Source: Blakeslea trispora (taxonomy: Eukaryota > Mucoromycota > Mucoromycetes > Mucorales > Choanephoraceae). From it: a stretch of DNA of 64,000 nucleotides. The stretch spans positions 62,001 to 126,000 of the forward strand of contig JAIWNE010000025.1 in the NCBI GenBank assembly GCA_025331445.1, given 5' to 3'. Position numbers and translations under genes: made by a program. Position 1 is the first letter of the stretch. Each line of letters opens with the position of its first letter. This document shows positions 1 through 11,179 of this stretch, in pieces. The notes beneath the pieces are model-generated. The model did no database searches and had not been told where the DNA came from. It saw nothing but the letters and a program-made list of their open reading frames with translations.

Positions 1-3000
1 CGTCTTGCATTCTAATTTCATTGGTAGCAATATCGTGATAGAAATCTTCGAGAATTTCACGAGGAACATCTGCATTGTCATTGATACCTCGGTTGTTGCT
101 AATGAATTGCTCCAATGTCATTCTTCTCTTGACAACTGGGTTGTAAAGATCGGTATTTAACATGATTACGGAATAAGCAAGCACATAAGCGGTTTCTGAA
201 AAATAGAATAATTAAGAATATTGACAAGAAGCCAGTGATACACCAATAAGTTACCTGCATTAGCAAAGATGTTTGGATTGAAATGAACATATCGCTCGGC
301 AAACTTCAACATGAAACGATCAATTTTTTGACTTTCACCAGGTAAACGGAATGTTTGGAGAAAAGCGCGCAAAGCTTGAACAAAACTCATGTTGGAGAAG
401 TCCAGTTCATCTACAAAAGCATGCATAATTGTGATATTTCGAGTTTCACTACAAAACAAAATTAGTTTGGCTGTCACTGTGTTTTGCTGTCAAATAAATA
501 ACCACTTACCCTTCACCCAAGTATTCACCTATCTGAGCCTTGTTCAATCCTTCTGTTTCTAGCAAGAATCTAGCTACGCTACGAGGGTCATCTCGGTTGA
601 AAAATCCATTGTTGCTCAAAGCATTAAGGCCCTTTTCAGGCTTCCAATTGAATTGACGAATGCCTTGTTGAAGCAACTGCTTTCTGTGCTTTAGGTTTTC
701 GAATTCTTCAGGATCGTCCAAACGTGTGCTGCTACCCATAGTAAGCGGTGTAGAGACGACAGAACCGTTGACGAAGCCGAGTCGGGACGAAGATGTATTT
801 GAATGTGTTGTGAGTGATGAAGATGTGTGGTCCTCACTTGCACGAGGTGTATCTTCTTCTCGTCGACTATCAGAACCTACACCTCCAGCTGTAATGCTGA
901 CTGAATTGTTTTCATACCATCCAACCAGTGATCTCAATACACCTACCAAACATTCAAGTGACTTGAATCGAATAGCTGACTCAGGGAGAGCTATGTGGGC
1001 ATTTTGCTTGTCACTATGCAAAATGGTCGCTGTAGTCAAAGGAGGTGGAATGGCAACTGAAGGATGAGCATGAGAACCATGTGTACTTGAAAAAGGATCG
1101 GGATGGCTATCAAAGTCCTTTCCGTTTGTAGGCTGGTGATGAGATGTAGTAATTTTGGAGAGCACGTTGACCAAACGCTCATATATGTTGTCCAAGGCAG
1201 CACGATCACAGTCGTAATTTAGATAGATATCAACCAGTGTCTGAGGATCCTCACAAATGCGTAGTACACCTTTAAGCAAAGAAAATTTTTGCTGATTGGA
1301 TGCAGTGCGCATTTCCAAGATACGCAGAATAATTTCTTTCAGGAAAATCTCAATTTCGTTTTTGAGATAAACACGAAGCCCTCGAACGATACGCCAAAGG
1401 ATTTCATGTGTGATGTCAAATACTTGGGGTACAACCGAAAAGGCATTTCTTCCGATACTTGGGCACAGGTATTGTTTTACTTCTAAAATGAAAGGGTTGA
1501 TTCGACGCCCTGCAATACCATCTGAAGAGAAAAAGACGTCTTCGGAAGTGAACACATCTATGTGAGACATCATGATGGTCAATATCAAATGAAGCGAAAG
1601 TAATTTGGAACGCATAGAATAAGATCGCATATCATTGCCCCATTCAGACTGGATTGATTTTTTGGAAAGTTTGCACAGTGCTCTGAAGACCAAGATGGCA
1701 TCTTTGATGTACAAGTCAGCATCAGTCTCAGCTCCATTGCTATTTTGAATACGTTCGTCCTCAAATGATCCTCTGTCATCCAGTACGCTTCGTGTTGCCG
1801 CGTTTTCATCCAAATTGTTATTACTGCTAGCTTCTTGGTTTTCCTGAAAAACATTGGCAGTGTCATTAAGGAAGTCTTGATAGTTATCCTTGTTTCTTCC
1901 ACTAGGCAATTTGTGGTTCATTTCAGTACGAGCCATATTAGCCTCTGCTATGATTTGTTGTTGGTAAGTTGTAGTCTTCCCTTCAGCATTTTCAGAGGCA
2001 TCAATTGTTGTAGGTGTAGCCTCGTTTTCGACTGCTGTAGGCTGAGCATCTTCTGAATTCACATTGTGCTCCTCCTCGCTCATTGGCTCTTGCTCGCTTT
2101 GATCTCCTTGCTCTTGTTCTTTATTTTCATCTAATTGCTCCTCTCTTTGTTGGTGCTCCTGATCATCTGGTCCCACTTGTTCTGGAATGATGTTTGGATT
2201 GGATTTCACTCGTCTGAAAATATGATCAACCATTTGAGTCATTGTGATTTGAGCTACATTTTGATTGTCATTGTTGCGAGACAATAAGAAGATGTTATAT
2301 GTTGTTCGGACTGCCTTCAAAAGAGTTGTCAAATGAAGTGGATTGCTGGTAGAATAAACGGCGTCCAAAAGAGCCTATTAGAAGAGATATTAGGAATAAC
2401 ATGTATTTCTTTCTTTTCTTGTAGCCTGAGCTTTTAATCGCCAGTTCTCTATGCGTACCTTAATGATCTGTAGTTGAACTTTCTTGTCTGTTTCCTCACC
2501 AATAAAACAATCACATATACCGTTCACAACCCTTTCCATTGCTTGATATTGAGCGACTTCATCTTCCATATCAGCAACATAGTTGTAAGTGATGAATTTG
2601 CCAAGACAGTCCAATGCAATCGTCATAAGGTTTGCTGAGCGTGTATCTATTGCTTGCTGAAGTGCTGCCAAAATTGCAGTGGAGCTATAGCCGAAAAAAG
2701 TTAGTGTCGCTTTAAAGAACAAGACCTTGCCTATTAATAATAAACGTAAGCTGGGAGCTTTACCGAGTTTGTCCTTCAGGTGCAGACTCTTTATTCTTGA
2801 GTATATCTTATTTGAAAATTAGCCTTTAAAACTACACTTTGAACAACAAGAGCTTACTTAGTGCAGCTTCAACAGCGTCTTTTAACGCCTTGTTCCGCTT
2901 TGCTTCTCTTGCGGAAGCTACTTTCTCGAGAGCGTTTATAACGAAGACATTGCTTGATGTAACCGAAGATTGTTGGGAAAGTCTAGGAGATGACGGTGTA

Positions 3001-3011
3001 GGTGATACCAT
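1..3011 (-). CDS. SEC7: Sec7-domain ARF guanine-nucleotide exchange factor (BIG/Sec7 type), 3' end outside window
   Basis: Large Golgi ARF-GEF that loads GTP on ARF GTPases for vesicle budding. The start is ATG at 3011 (MVSPTPSSPRL...), followed by exons running leftwards. The conserved N-terminal part includes VQLQIIKALLDAVYSTSNP, spliced across the 2377-2461 region, typical of the DCB/HUS part of BIG proteins. An acidic Glu/Gln-rich low-complexity stretch lies near 1900-2200. The Sec7 domain starts near 690: GLNALSNNGFF, then LNKAQIGEYLGEG containing the catalytic glutamate finger, then FVDELDFSNMSF and, after an intron at about 197-254, ETAYVLAYSVIMLNTDLYNP. The C-terminal HDS domains lie beyond base 1, so the gene is partial because of the window edge, not because it is broken. 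Family assignment is very secure; the exact paralogue is less so. Confidence 0.93.
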
Positions 3012-3595
<584 letters not shown>

Positions 3596-3716
3596 ACTTC
3601 ATTTATCTTTAATCAAAAATGCAGTTCTGTTCGCTTTTGAAACCTTTAGTCTTTATCCCATTTGATCCTAAAAACAAGTAAAACTTCCCTTTCCTACCAT
3701 CCAAACCTGGCAGTGG

Positions 3717-4097
3717 TCTCTTTTTTTTTTGTTTTTGTTGAAACTTCTGCGGTTATAGCCGTAGTACCAAGATGCACGGCTCTGGTGGGGGTCCAAAGGC
3801 CTCTCACTATCCGGCAAGTTATAGAGATATACATAATCAACTGCTCATTACTGATTTCTTTCTTTTTGTTATATACTCCTTTTCTCCCACTCCCACCCCT
3901 TTGCTTTTCCTCTTTAGCCATTCTTTTCTTTAATGCAAGTATCTCAGCAAAATTGTACCATAGATAAGAGGAGCCAGAAAAGGATACATACAGGTTCCAA
4001 TTACCCACACCCATAAACCTCACTCCCACAGATCAAAGAGTATATAGAAGTTTGAAGTCATCGAGCAAAAAATAAAAAGACGGTACTCTGGTGACAA
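3717..4097 (+). repeat. left arm of a ~380-bp long inverted repeat
   Basis: The reverse complement of this stretch recurs almost identically at about 6904-7284. In each arm the same frame of about 100 codons is open (starts MGVRFMGVGNWNLY, ends in a Lys-rich tail over poly(A)). Outer ends finish in an A-run of 9-10 followed by GAGA; inner ends diverge just past GACGG(T/C)ACTCTG. The arm includes the last ~18 codons of the F-box-like ORF. The pair reads as terminal inverted repeats of a composite or foldback element. No clear target duplication was found outside. Confidence 0.85.
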
Positions 4098-4833
4098 AGA
4101 ACCAGTGTTTGTTTAAAATGACAACTGCTTCGACAAATCGCTGTGAGAACAACACGGTGTTATCAGCTTCATTGCTGTTAGTCACATCTTCTTTTGGATG
4201 GCTATTGTCATACAACTGATATTCATTTATATTAAGCAAGTCGCTTATGCGTGAGAAAACGATGTTAGACAAATTGCTTTTGGAAATAAAGATATTTCCA
4301 TTGAGCTTAAGATGTCTTTGTTTCTCGATTGCTTTAAATACTTGCACTCTTTCTAGCATTTCTTCTGGAGTCTTCATATCATCCAGTAACGTTGCTGAAG
4401 AGTTTAAGCTGATAGTGACTAATTTGTTTTCTGATTCTTCTTTAGCAAGTGCAAACTGATTATAGGCGTTTTTTGGGATAATGAAAGTACAGGGTCTTTT
4501 AATAGTCATAAACACTTCGGCAAACCTAAAAGTAAATTTTGGTCTACCCAAAAACTTGATTTCAGACAGATTATTTGCATAGCTCAAGACATGCTTTACA
4601 AGGCCAGTATCGCAAGATGATTCGCCAATTGTAAGCTGTTTCAACGATATCAACTCGAGTGCATTTATCGTATATTTCAAGGTACATTTTGAAGCTCCAA
4701 AGCGTGTAGCTATTAGCCAGATCTGTTTGTTACTGATCGCAAAATTAAATCTGTCTGTACGGTCTAAAAGCTTATACAATAAATGAAAAAGCACCTCAGC
4801 AGGAAGATCGTTTATTGGCATCAATATTAACAC
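4033..4833 (-). CDS. F-box-like protein inside an inverted-repeat-bounded unit
   Basis: A 266-residue intronless ORF. Residues about 7-45 (INDLPAEVLFHLLYKLL then RFNFAISNKQIWLIATRFG) look like an N-terminal F-box, the Skp1-binding segment of SCF ubiquitin ligases. The rest is not a recognised substrate domain, although weak leucine-spaced segments could be degenerate LRR-like repeats. The last residues (RVPSFYFLLDDFKLLYTL) are encoded inside the left inverted repeat, and the same C-terminal frame is present in the right arm at about 6916-6967. Its upstream region was split by a LINE insertion whose duplicated target lies only about 80 bp before the ATG, so expression may be disturbed. F-box assignment is moderate; function unknown. 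Confidence 0.6.
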   Translation of the reverse strand: MLILMPINDLPAEVLFHLLYKLLDRTDRFNFAISNKQIWLIATRFGASKCTLKYTINALELISLKQLTIGESSCDTGLVKHVLSYANNLSEIKFLGRPKFTFRFAEVFMTIKRPCTFIIPKNAYNQFALAKEESENKLVTISLNSSATLLDDMKTPEEMLERVQVFKAIEKQRHLKLNGNIFISKSNLSNIVFSRISDLLNINEYQLYDNSHPKEDVTNSNEADNTVLFSQRFVEAVVILNKHWFFVTRVPSFYFLLDDFKLLYTL

Positions 4834-4907
4834 GGTTTTAAGTCAGTAGAAAAATCCTTGATGTTATGCAACAAAGTCTAGTTAAAAAAGAAAAGAAAAA
4901 ATTATGC

Positions 4908-4926
4908 GAGTAGCACACTAGAGTTT
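4908..4926. repeat. 19-bp target-site duplication, left copy
   Basis: GAGTAGCACACTAGAGTTT occurs here and at 6805-6823, flanking the LINE fragment. A long exact direct repeat at both ends of a 5'-truncated LINE is what target-primed reverse transcription leaves. Confidence 0.9.
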
Positions 4927-6804
4927 GAAAGTGATTTTTATTTGTTGCGCGTATCTTTGTTGGACAAAGAAAGCGGTACTCAACAAGAAGCAGAATTGAT
5001 AGAAGGAAGAATAAGGAAAACAAAATAAACTGAACTAAACTAGACTAAACTAAAATGAAATTGAAGAAAGTGAGGATGTATTAATCATCTGCCAAAACAG
5101 ACTCATCATACTGCCGCTGAACGACAGTTTTAGTGGCCCGAAAGGCAGCGACAAAACAGAAAGGCAGATCACGCAATATATGAGCCCAATGGGCTTTCCA
5201 TACCTCAGAGAGGGCAATAATAAGCAAGACGTTAGGTGGCAGAGGGCAGCCAGACTGACTACGAATCCCACGAAAGTCCAGTGTTGTTAATGCTGCGTCA
5301 ACAGAGTCGATTGTTGTGCCAGGCCATAGAAATTCCCGGAAGAGATGGTCCCAATACACGAACTTTCGAGGGCAACGAAAAAAGAAGTGATATATGTCTT
5401 CCGTATCACCACAGAGAAGGCAGAAATCAGAGAGGTATGTGTCAGGTAACAAGCGATGGAGGAGTTGACGAGTGGGAATCAAACGATGTAACAAGCGAAA
5501 CATGACGTTGCGTTGCACTGCGCTCAAAGACAGCCGCCAAAAACGGTTCCAAGCAGACCGGGTACAAGTTAATTGAATCAGAGCAGATGGAGAAGAAGTA
5601 GCAGCAATCATATGTCTGAAAGCACTAGTCGAAGTAGAACTATTAGACAAAGCATTGCTGTCCAAAGTAAGTCGCAGGCGACGCCGAAAGGCAGAAAACT
5701 GTAAAGACTGAGTGATGGCTGGAATATAAACAGGATTATGGACACTCAAAGACGAAGACTGTAAGCATTGCAAGGAGAAAGGTTCCAAGATACATTTGCC
5801 AGAGGCCACTGCAGCGTGAAACTTTCGAATGCAACGTGAGTTGGGAGCAGGCTGAGAAGAGCCAGATATTGGTGTCAAATAGTAGCCGTAGGGATGAAAG
5901 ACATACAGATCCGAGACAGGTGAACGAGCAATGGATGGTGATAGTTTGTAGCCGTCATTAGTGGAAGAGACGATAGCACAGAGAGGCAGCAACAAGACAT
6001 CCAAAGTGGCAGGAATATATGTATAGTTCTTTCGTGGAATGGCGTCCACCACTCGGCACGCTAAGGTGTATAGGGAGACAGGAGAACCAGCAAGGGAACG
6101 TCTTGCCTTTGGAAAAAGGAGGCACATCAAGACATTGGTCGAACCAAAACAATTGGAAATATGTGCTGAAAGGAACTGCTGAATTAAAGTCTTGGAAGGC
6201 CGATCAAACAGAAGTCCGTCGACCCATCGATAAAAGAGTGCAAGCTGCTGAGTGGTAGGATCCAGAATCCCTAGACCGCCGCATGATTTGGGAGTCGTGA
6301 TGATCTTCCAACTGACCTTAGGGAATATATTCCTAGTAATGAATTTGGACACAATCGACTTGATCGAGACAAACGTTGATAAAGGGAGCGGTATTACTCG
6401 CATTACGTACCAACAGGTGGACAAAACAAGAGAATTAGCCACAGTTGCACGACCTAAAACTGATAAGTTACGACGGGAATGAGAGTCAGCCAGCCGTTGA
6501 AGAGATCCAAGAAAGTTATTGACAAACGTTTGCCGTTGTAGTAAGGATTGCAAGAGTGGGAGCCCAAGGTAGATGATAGGGTCTCTGTCTCTAGCGTTCC
6601 ATACTTTAGTGATGCAAAGGTCTTGTAACACTGGCAGCCAATAGTCATCCAGGTTCTTGCCACTAAGAGAAAGTGCTTGCACTTTGTTGTAATTGATTTT
6701 GGTGTTGGAAGCAGAACAGTAAGTAGACAAGTGACGTTGCAGGCGAAGGAGTTCGTTATGATCTTTGAGAAAGACCAGCATCTCATCAACATAACTCAGA
6801 AATT
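4927..6804 (-). mobile_element. 5'-truncated LINE (non-LTR retrotransposon)
   Basis: Insertion bounded by the 19-bp duplication. The 5' end (6804) starts within the reverse transcriptase, just before the catalytic YxDD motif; the 3' end includes a short tandem TTTAG-type tract near 5030-5060 and about 100 bp of T-rich 3' region. The endonuclease and most of the RT domain are missing, so this copy cannot move by itself. Confidence 0.9.
5081..6802 (-). pseudogene. LINE reverse transcriptase C-terminal remnant with zf-RVT zinc finger
   Basis: An open frame of about 570 codons covering only the end of a LINE ORF2. It starts at SYVDEMLVFLKD, the position of the RT active site (normally YADD; here YVDE, so the second aspartate is replaced by glutamate). 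Typical thumb and maturase-like signatures follow (ALSLSGK; IIYLGLPL; CGGLGILDPTTQQLALFYRW). The C-terminus carries the zf-RVT cysteine/histidine cluster CLLCGDTEDIYHFFFRCP. It is open but truncated, with no endonuclease, hence a dead copy. It lies opposite to the LINE fragment at 38.4 kb. Confidence 0.88.
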
Positions 6805-6823
6805 GAGTAGCACACTAGAGTTT
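6805..6823. repeat. 19-bp target-site duplication, right copy
   Basis: Exact copy of 4908-4926. Removing 4927-6823 rejoins the 5' flank of the F-box ORF to 6824 onward. Confidence 0.9.
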
Positions 6824-6903
6824 CTTCAGAAGACTACGCAGGTATTTGAACATCCAATAACATTCGAGTATTTATGGTTGAGAGTAATCCTTACTAGATT
6901 GCT

Positions 6904-7284
6904 GAGACTATCAGAGTGCCGTCTTTTTATTTTTTGCTCGATGACTTCAAACTTCTATATACTCTTTGATCTGTGGGAGTGAGGTTTATGGGTGTGGGTA
7001 ATTGGAACCTGTATGTATCCTTTTCTGGCTCCTCTTATCTATGGTACAATTTTGCTGAGATACTTGCATTAAAGAAAAGAATGGCTAAAGAGGAAAAGCA
7101 AAGGGGTGGGAGTGGGAGAAAAGGAGTATATAACAAAAAGAAAGAAATCAGTAATGAGCAGTTGATTATGTATATCTCTATAACTTGCCGGATAGTGAGA
7201 GGCCTTTGGACCCCCACCAGAGCCGTGCATCTTGGTACTACGGCTATAACCGCAGAAGTTTCAACAAAAACAAAAAAAAAGAGA
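6904..7284 (-). repeat. right arm of the ~380-bp long inverted repeat
   Basis: Near-identical reverse complement of 3717-4097. It contains the RVPSFYFLLDDFKLLYTL-coding end followed by the shared 100-codon open frame, and finishes with A9 then GAGAGAGA. Just inside, the sequence between 6824 and 6903 has no equivalent in the left arm. Confidence 0.85.
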
Positions 7285-7976
7285 GAGAATGAATACGGAA
7301 ATAGTATACAACGTGAAAGCTTACCGAATAATGAATAAGATTCTTATTGATTTACCAGCATCTACGGTGAGCAAATCACACCAAACATATCTTGTCTATA
7401 ACATAATATCGCATATCATCTTTTGTCTATAGGCTAAACATTAAACATTTGCCTCTGATTTTATATTAGTCATAGTGCTGTAATTATGTTGGCACTATGA
7501 AGGGCATTATGAACGGAAAAAGAAGTGAATGAGAGACATATGTCTCTCATTCACACCTCTATTACTCTTTTATCTAAAAATATACCAAAATGCTTTGATT
7601 GGCATTTTGGAAAATACAAATATATTAAGCATGTTGATCTGGAGTATTTGGGGCACCAAGCTTTTTAATTTTTCTATAATTCATGGGCTGATGTTCGGAA
7701 ATAGTGCATAAATTAAACCAATCAAGCCTACCTGGATTAGTAGAGTAAACATTGGAAGTTCAGAGCCAAAAAAGATTCATGTATAAGAATGATTAAAGCT
7801 TGCAACTCTGACCCCTTCCAATACATTGGAGCTTTTGCTTAACACTCAGTAAGTGTTTTCAGAAAAGAAATATATAAATGAGGAACCCAATTGAATACAA
7901 TAGTGGCAAGAGAAAAAAAATCCCTCATTTTTCAGTAAGTTAAAATATGTCCTTTAATATCAGAACAACTGTACAA
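7285..7976. other. intergenic region with a cluster of perfect inverted repeats
   Basis: No gene is supported. Three dyads lie within 140 bp: CATAGTGC/GCACTATG (7471-7478, 7492-7499), a perfect 30-bp palindrome at 7525-7554 whose half is GTGAATGAGAGACAT, and CCAAAATGC/GCATTTTGG (7585-7593, 7602-7610). They may be protein-binding sites or remains of a small foldback element. Confidence 0.6.
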
Positions 7977-10484
7977 TTAGTTTTTGAATTCTATGAGCTT
8001 TTGTAGTTTCTTTAAACTTTGATTTTGCGATGATAGTTTTGGAAAAATAGTTGACTTGAACCAATGCAAATCCTCGGTTGATCTTTCCTGTTGTGCTAAA
8101 AGTGAAATACCTCTTACTGTAGAAAGTGAGATACTAATACGGTCTGTTTGATCTGACAAGGTATGTAACACATCAAATATAAGAGACAAATCTTGAGAAT
8201 CCAGTAAGGAACCGAGATATACGTCAATGAACTTCATATCGAGGGCTGTGTAAGGTGCTGATGGGAATGGAATAACTGGATGGGAATTCTCTCTGATAGG
8301 GATTGGAATTTTGCCCTTCTTTTCAAATCGAGACATAGTGTACCGATTAAAGATATCGCGAATATCTCCTTCATTTCTTTCTAGCGCTGCCTTAGAAATC
8401 AATGCTTCCCAAATACCTTGGTTGTACACAACTTGCTTCTGATCGAGCTCTTTCACAATAGCATTTGCATCTAAGCTAGGAAGTAAGGCAGCAGCACGCA
8501 ACATAGGCAAATAGTAGTCTGGTTCATCTTCAAAAGGCCATTTGGCAAGATCGTCTGCATGTGATTTGGTACGACGTACACGAGCACTGGCTTGACGCAT
8601 TTCTCGGATAATGTCCTTGGCTTCAACAGGCAATTGAGCGGCAACGCAACAATCCAACATAGCCACGTAAGTATCCCAATTAACATAGCGATTAGGAATT
8701 TCTCTAGTCATTTCGTTTCTTACAACAAGAATGGCGCGTTTAGCTTGCTCAGGGTTTAATGAAGCGAGTGAGAAAGCAAGTTGATATAAACCGATATCTC
8801 GGCGAACACCATGCAGCTTGAGAGCTCTCCATCGACTACGTAAAGCAGGATATTTACCTCCAGCTGCTAAGCATGTCATCAGGGTTGAAAAAGTAAAGCG
8901 ATCATGGGGTAGTTTGGCATCAAGCATGATTTGCTCGATTTCGAAAATGCGAGGATCCAGATTAAATTTGAGGGATTTTGAAGGGAGAAGCGATCCATGT
9001 TTGAAATAATCAAAATAATAGTGTTCTTTGTGATGAGGTAGACAAGCACGGAAAAGCGCATGGAAGGTAGGATGGTTGAGTGTATCGATGCCGTTCACTT
9101 GCATTTTTGAGACCAGTTCAAGTGCTTTGTCTAATCGGATATTACGCCCTGGCTGTGTGTATTGTTGTGTTGTAGCGTATCCGGTTAACATGATTCGATA
9201 AGTAACACTGTTAGGCTGAATGCCATTTCCCAACATGTAGTCTTCAAATAATTCCTCTGCTCTCTCCATAGGATATTGAATGGGGTCGATTTTGTTTGCA
9301 AGTGTAAGGTACTCAAGTATCACATTACAGTCAACAAGGTCAACTTGCTTTTCAGATACAAACACGTCCTGTATTAAACTCTCCCAAGACGAATGCAAAG
9401 CATCCAACTCAGGTAGATAAGCAGGCTTTAATGGAAGGCCCCGAGAACCGAATGCATTTTGGAGCTCTCTGCAGATGTTATCCAGGACAACTTTGTGTGC
9501 AATCAGCAACATGGTTTTATCACAAGGTGAGTCGGGGTAGAGCTGATTGCACAGGTCTCTATATTTAGTGGTATGCTCAATGTCGCCATTGAAACCATAG
9601 CAACGGATTAGCTTCAAAAGAGTATGGTGAGTTAATTGGCCGTTGTCCTTGAGCTTATTGACTAATTCATTCACTTGGTCATGAGCATTCGTTGCTGCAA
9701 AAGACAATAAGCTGCTAAAGTCTGATGGATTGCTGTTGATTTTGCTGTTCTTGATGGATTCGTTCAGCTTGTCTTGTTTGTTTAGAATACCATGTGCCTG
9801 TTATTGAGGTGTGACAATGAGTGTCTTTCTACAATCAATATATTGAACTTGTTTCTTACTCTAATCAAAATTTCCCAAGCATTTGAATCATCCAACGTGT
9901 TGAGATCAAACAGGTTCATAAAACGTGAGACAAGAGCACGCATATCTTCAACTCTGTAGGTTGATGCAAAGCTGAAGCCGAGTGTCAATACGTTCTTCCA
10001 TAATTCAATATTATGCAATGCTTCCCGAGATAATTTTGAGTTGGGCGAATAGAACCAATAAGCTACTGTAGCACAAGCGTCGACATCGAAGGGCAGTTCT
10101 TTCAACATGTTAACAAGTTGAAGGTATAAGGCAGGTGTAGCTGTTCCTGCTTCTTGAGCATTTTGAACAACTCGAATAGCGCCTTTCAAATTGCCCGTTT
10201 TTTTATAGTCGTCTAATGTTTTGGGTAGAACGGGCTTCTTTTTTGTGTCTAAAGGCTGCTGCTTTACGGCACTAACCGCCAAAGCTCTGACTATGTGTTG
10301 TGCTTGTCATGTCAGTTCTTCATACTATTTTTTTTTTCTTTTTTCTTTACTTATATTACTATCGCTTCTTACCTGATAGATAAGGTGGGACAGATTTTGC
10401 AGCGCTTATACTGGTTTTCAACAAAGGCCTTAATGAGGAACTGCTGGCTACCCTTGTGATTGTTCGTCCTAGTCTTGGCAACAT
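7977..10484 (-). CDS. mitochondrial pentatricopeptide-repeat (PPR) protein
   Basis: RNA-binding helical-repeat protein, probably acting on mitochondrial transcripts. Three exons are inferred: 10484-10373, 10290-9860 and 9797-7977, all with GT..AG boundaries and kept frame. Exon 1 gives a mitochondrial presequence (MLPRLGRTITRVASSSSLRP, Arg/Ser-rich, no acidic residues). PPR-like helix pairs appear throughout, for example VTYRIMLTGYATTQ, DRFTFSTLMTCLAAGGKY and DTYVAMLDCCVAAQLPVEAK. Total is roughly 790 residues. No SMR, DYW or other catalytic domain is seen. The exact target RNA and yeast equivalent cannot be told. Its 5' end lies about 430 bp from the Mutator-like element. Confidence 0.8.
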
Positions 10485-10904
10485 TATAGTTTGAGAAAGA
10501 AAGTAAGAAATTTACAAATTCACATATATTTTTTGGAACTGGAAAAAATATTAAAGTCTAGGGGCTCGTTATCAGATTTCAGAAAAAAAAGTCACAAACA
10601 TTTGGTTTCGAGGGCAGATAATTCGAGTGAAAGTTCTTAAAGTCATACTTTGTTTTCGCACTGGAAGGTTGCAAGAAGAGGTGTACTTAACGAATTATCC
10701 TAATTCTGCCCTACCTTCTTTTTTTTGTACTACTTGACTGATCCTCCTTAAATAATCTAATAACTTGTCAATTCTGTCTTTTCTTTTCTTCGGGAATCTT
10801 ATCATTTACTCGAGGATTAGAAAAAGTAAGAACACACTATTTTGTTTTTTTTCTATCCACACTAACATATATATTATCGTAAATAAAGCTACCTCAAATA
10901 TACA
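10485..10904. other. upstream region of the PPR gene, no gene seen
   Basis: AT-rich spacer between the leftward PPR gene and the Mutator-like element. It probably carries the PPR promoter; no RNA gene or ORF is supported. Confidence 0.5.
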
Positions 10905-10912
10905 CAAAAATT
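10905..10912. repeat. 8-bp target duplication of the Mutator-like element, left
   Basis: CAAAAATT lies flush against the left TIR (GACTAACAC...) and recurs at 14726-14733 flush against the right TIR. Mutator-like elements usually give 8-11 bp duplications. Confidence 0.85.
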
Positions 10913-11072
10913 GACTAACACTTGGTCCACTCACTTCGTCCACTCTTTACGTACACCCCATCATATTTTTGTCCACTCCTTACGTACACCCCACTCAAAT
11001 TTCCTTGACATGATAGTAGTTATTACTCACCCCCCAATTTTTTGTCCACTCTGTGTACAAGTTTCCAAAAAA
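10913..11072 (+). repeat. left terminal inverted repeat of the MULE
   Basis: 160 bp, reverse complement of 14566-14725. Starts GACTAACACTTGG and contains four of the five GTCCACTC copies. Confidence 0.95.
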
Positions 11073-11179
11073 AAGAAAAAAGTAATTTGTCCACTCCATT
11101 TCCGCAGTTTTTGTTCAATAAACTTTTTTTGACAGCGATTGTCAACAAAAAACCTTTTTCTTTTGTTTATAATATAAAA

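Noticed and set aside
726..1067. 113-codon plus-strand ORF
   Set aside because: Shadow of the Sec7 gene on the other strand.
3694..4029. 111-codon ORF in the left inverted-repeat arm (and its 121-codon twin at 6973-7338)
   Set aside because: Its openness is shared by both arms because the DNA is identical; the wording has no domain and a poly-Lys end over an A-run. Treated as repeat, not as a host gene.
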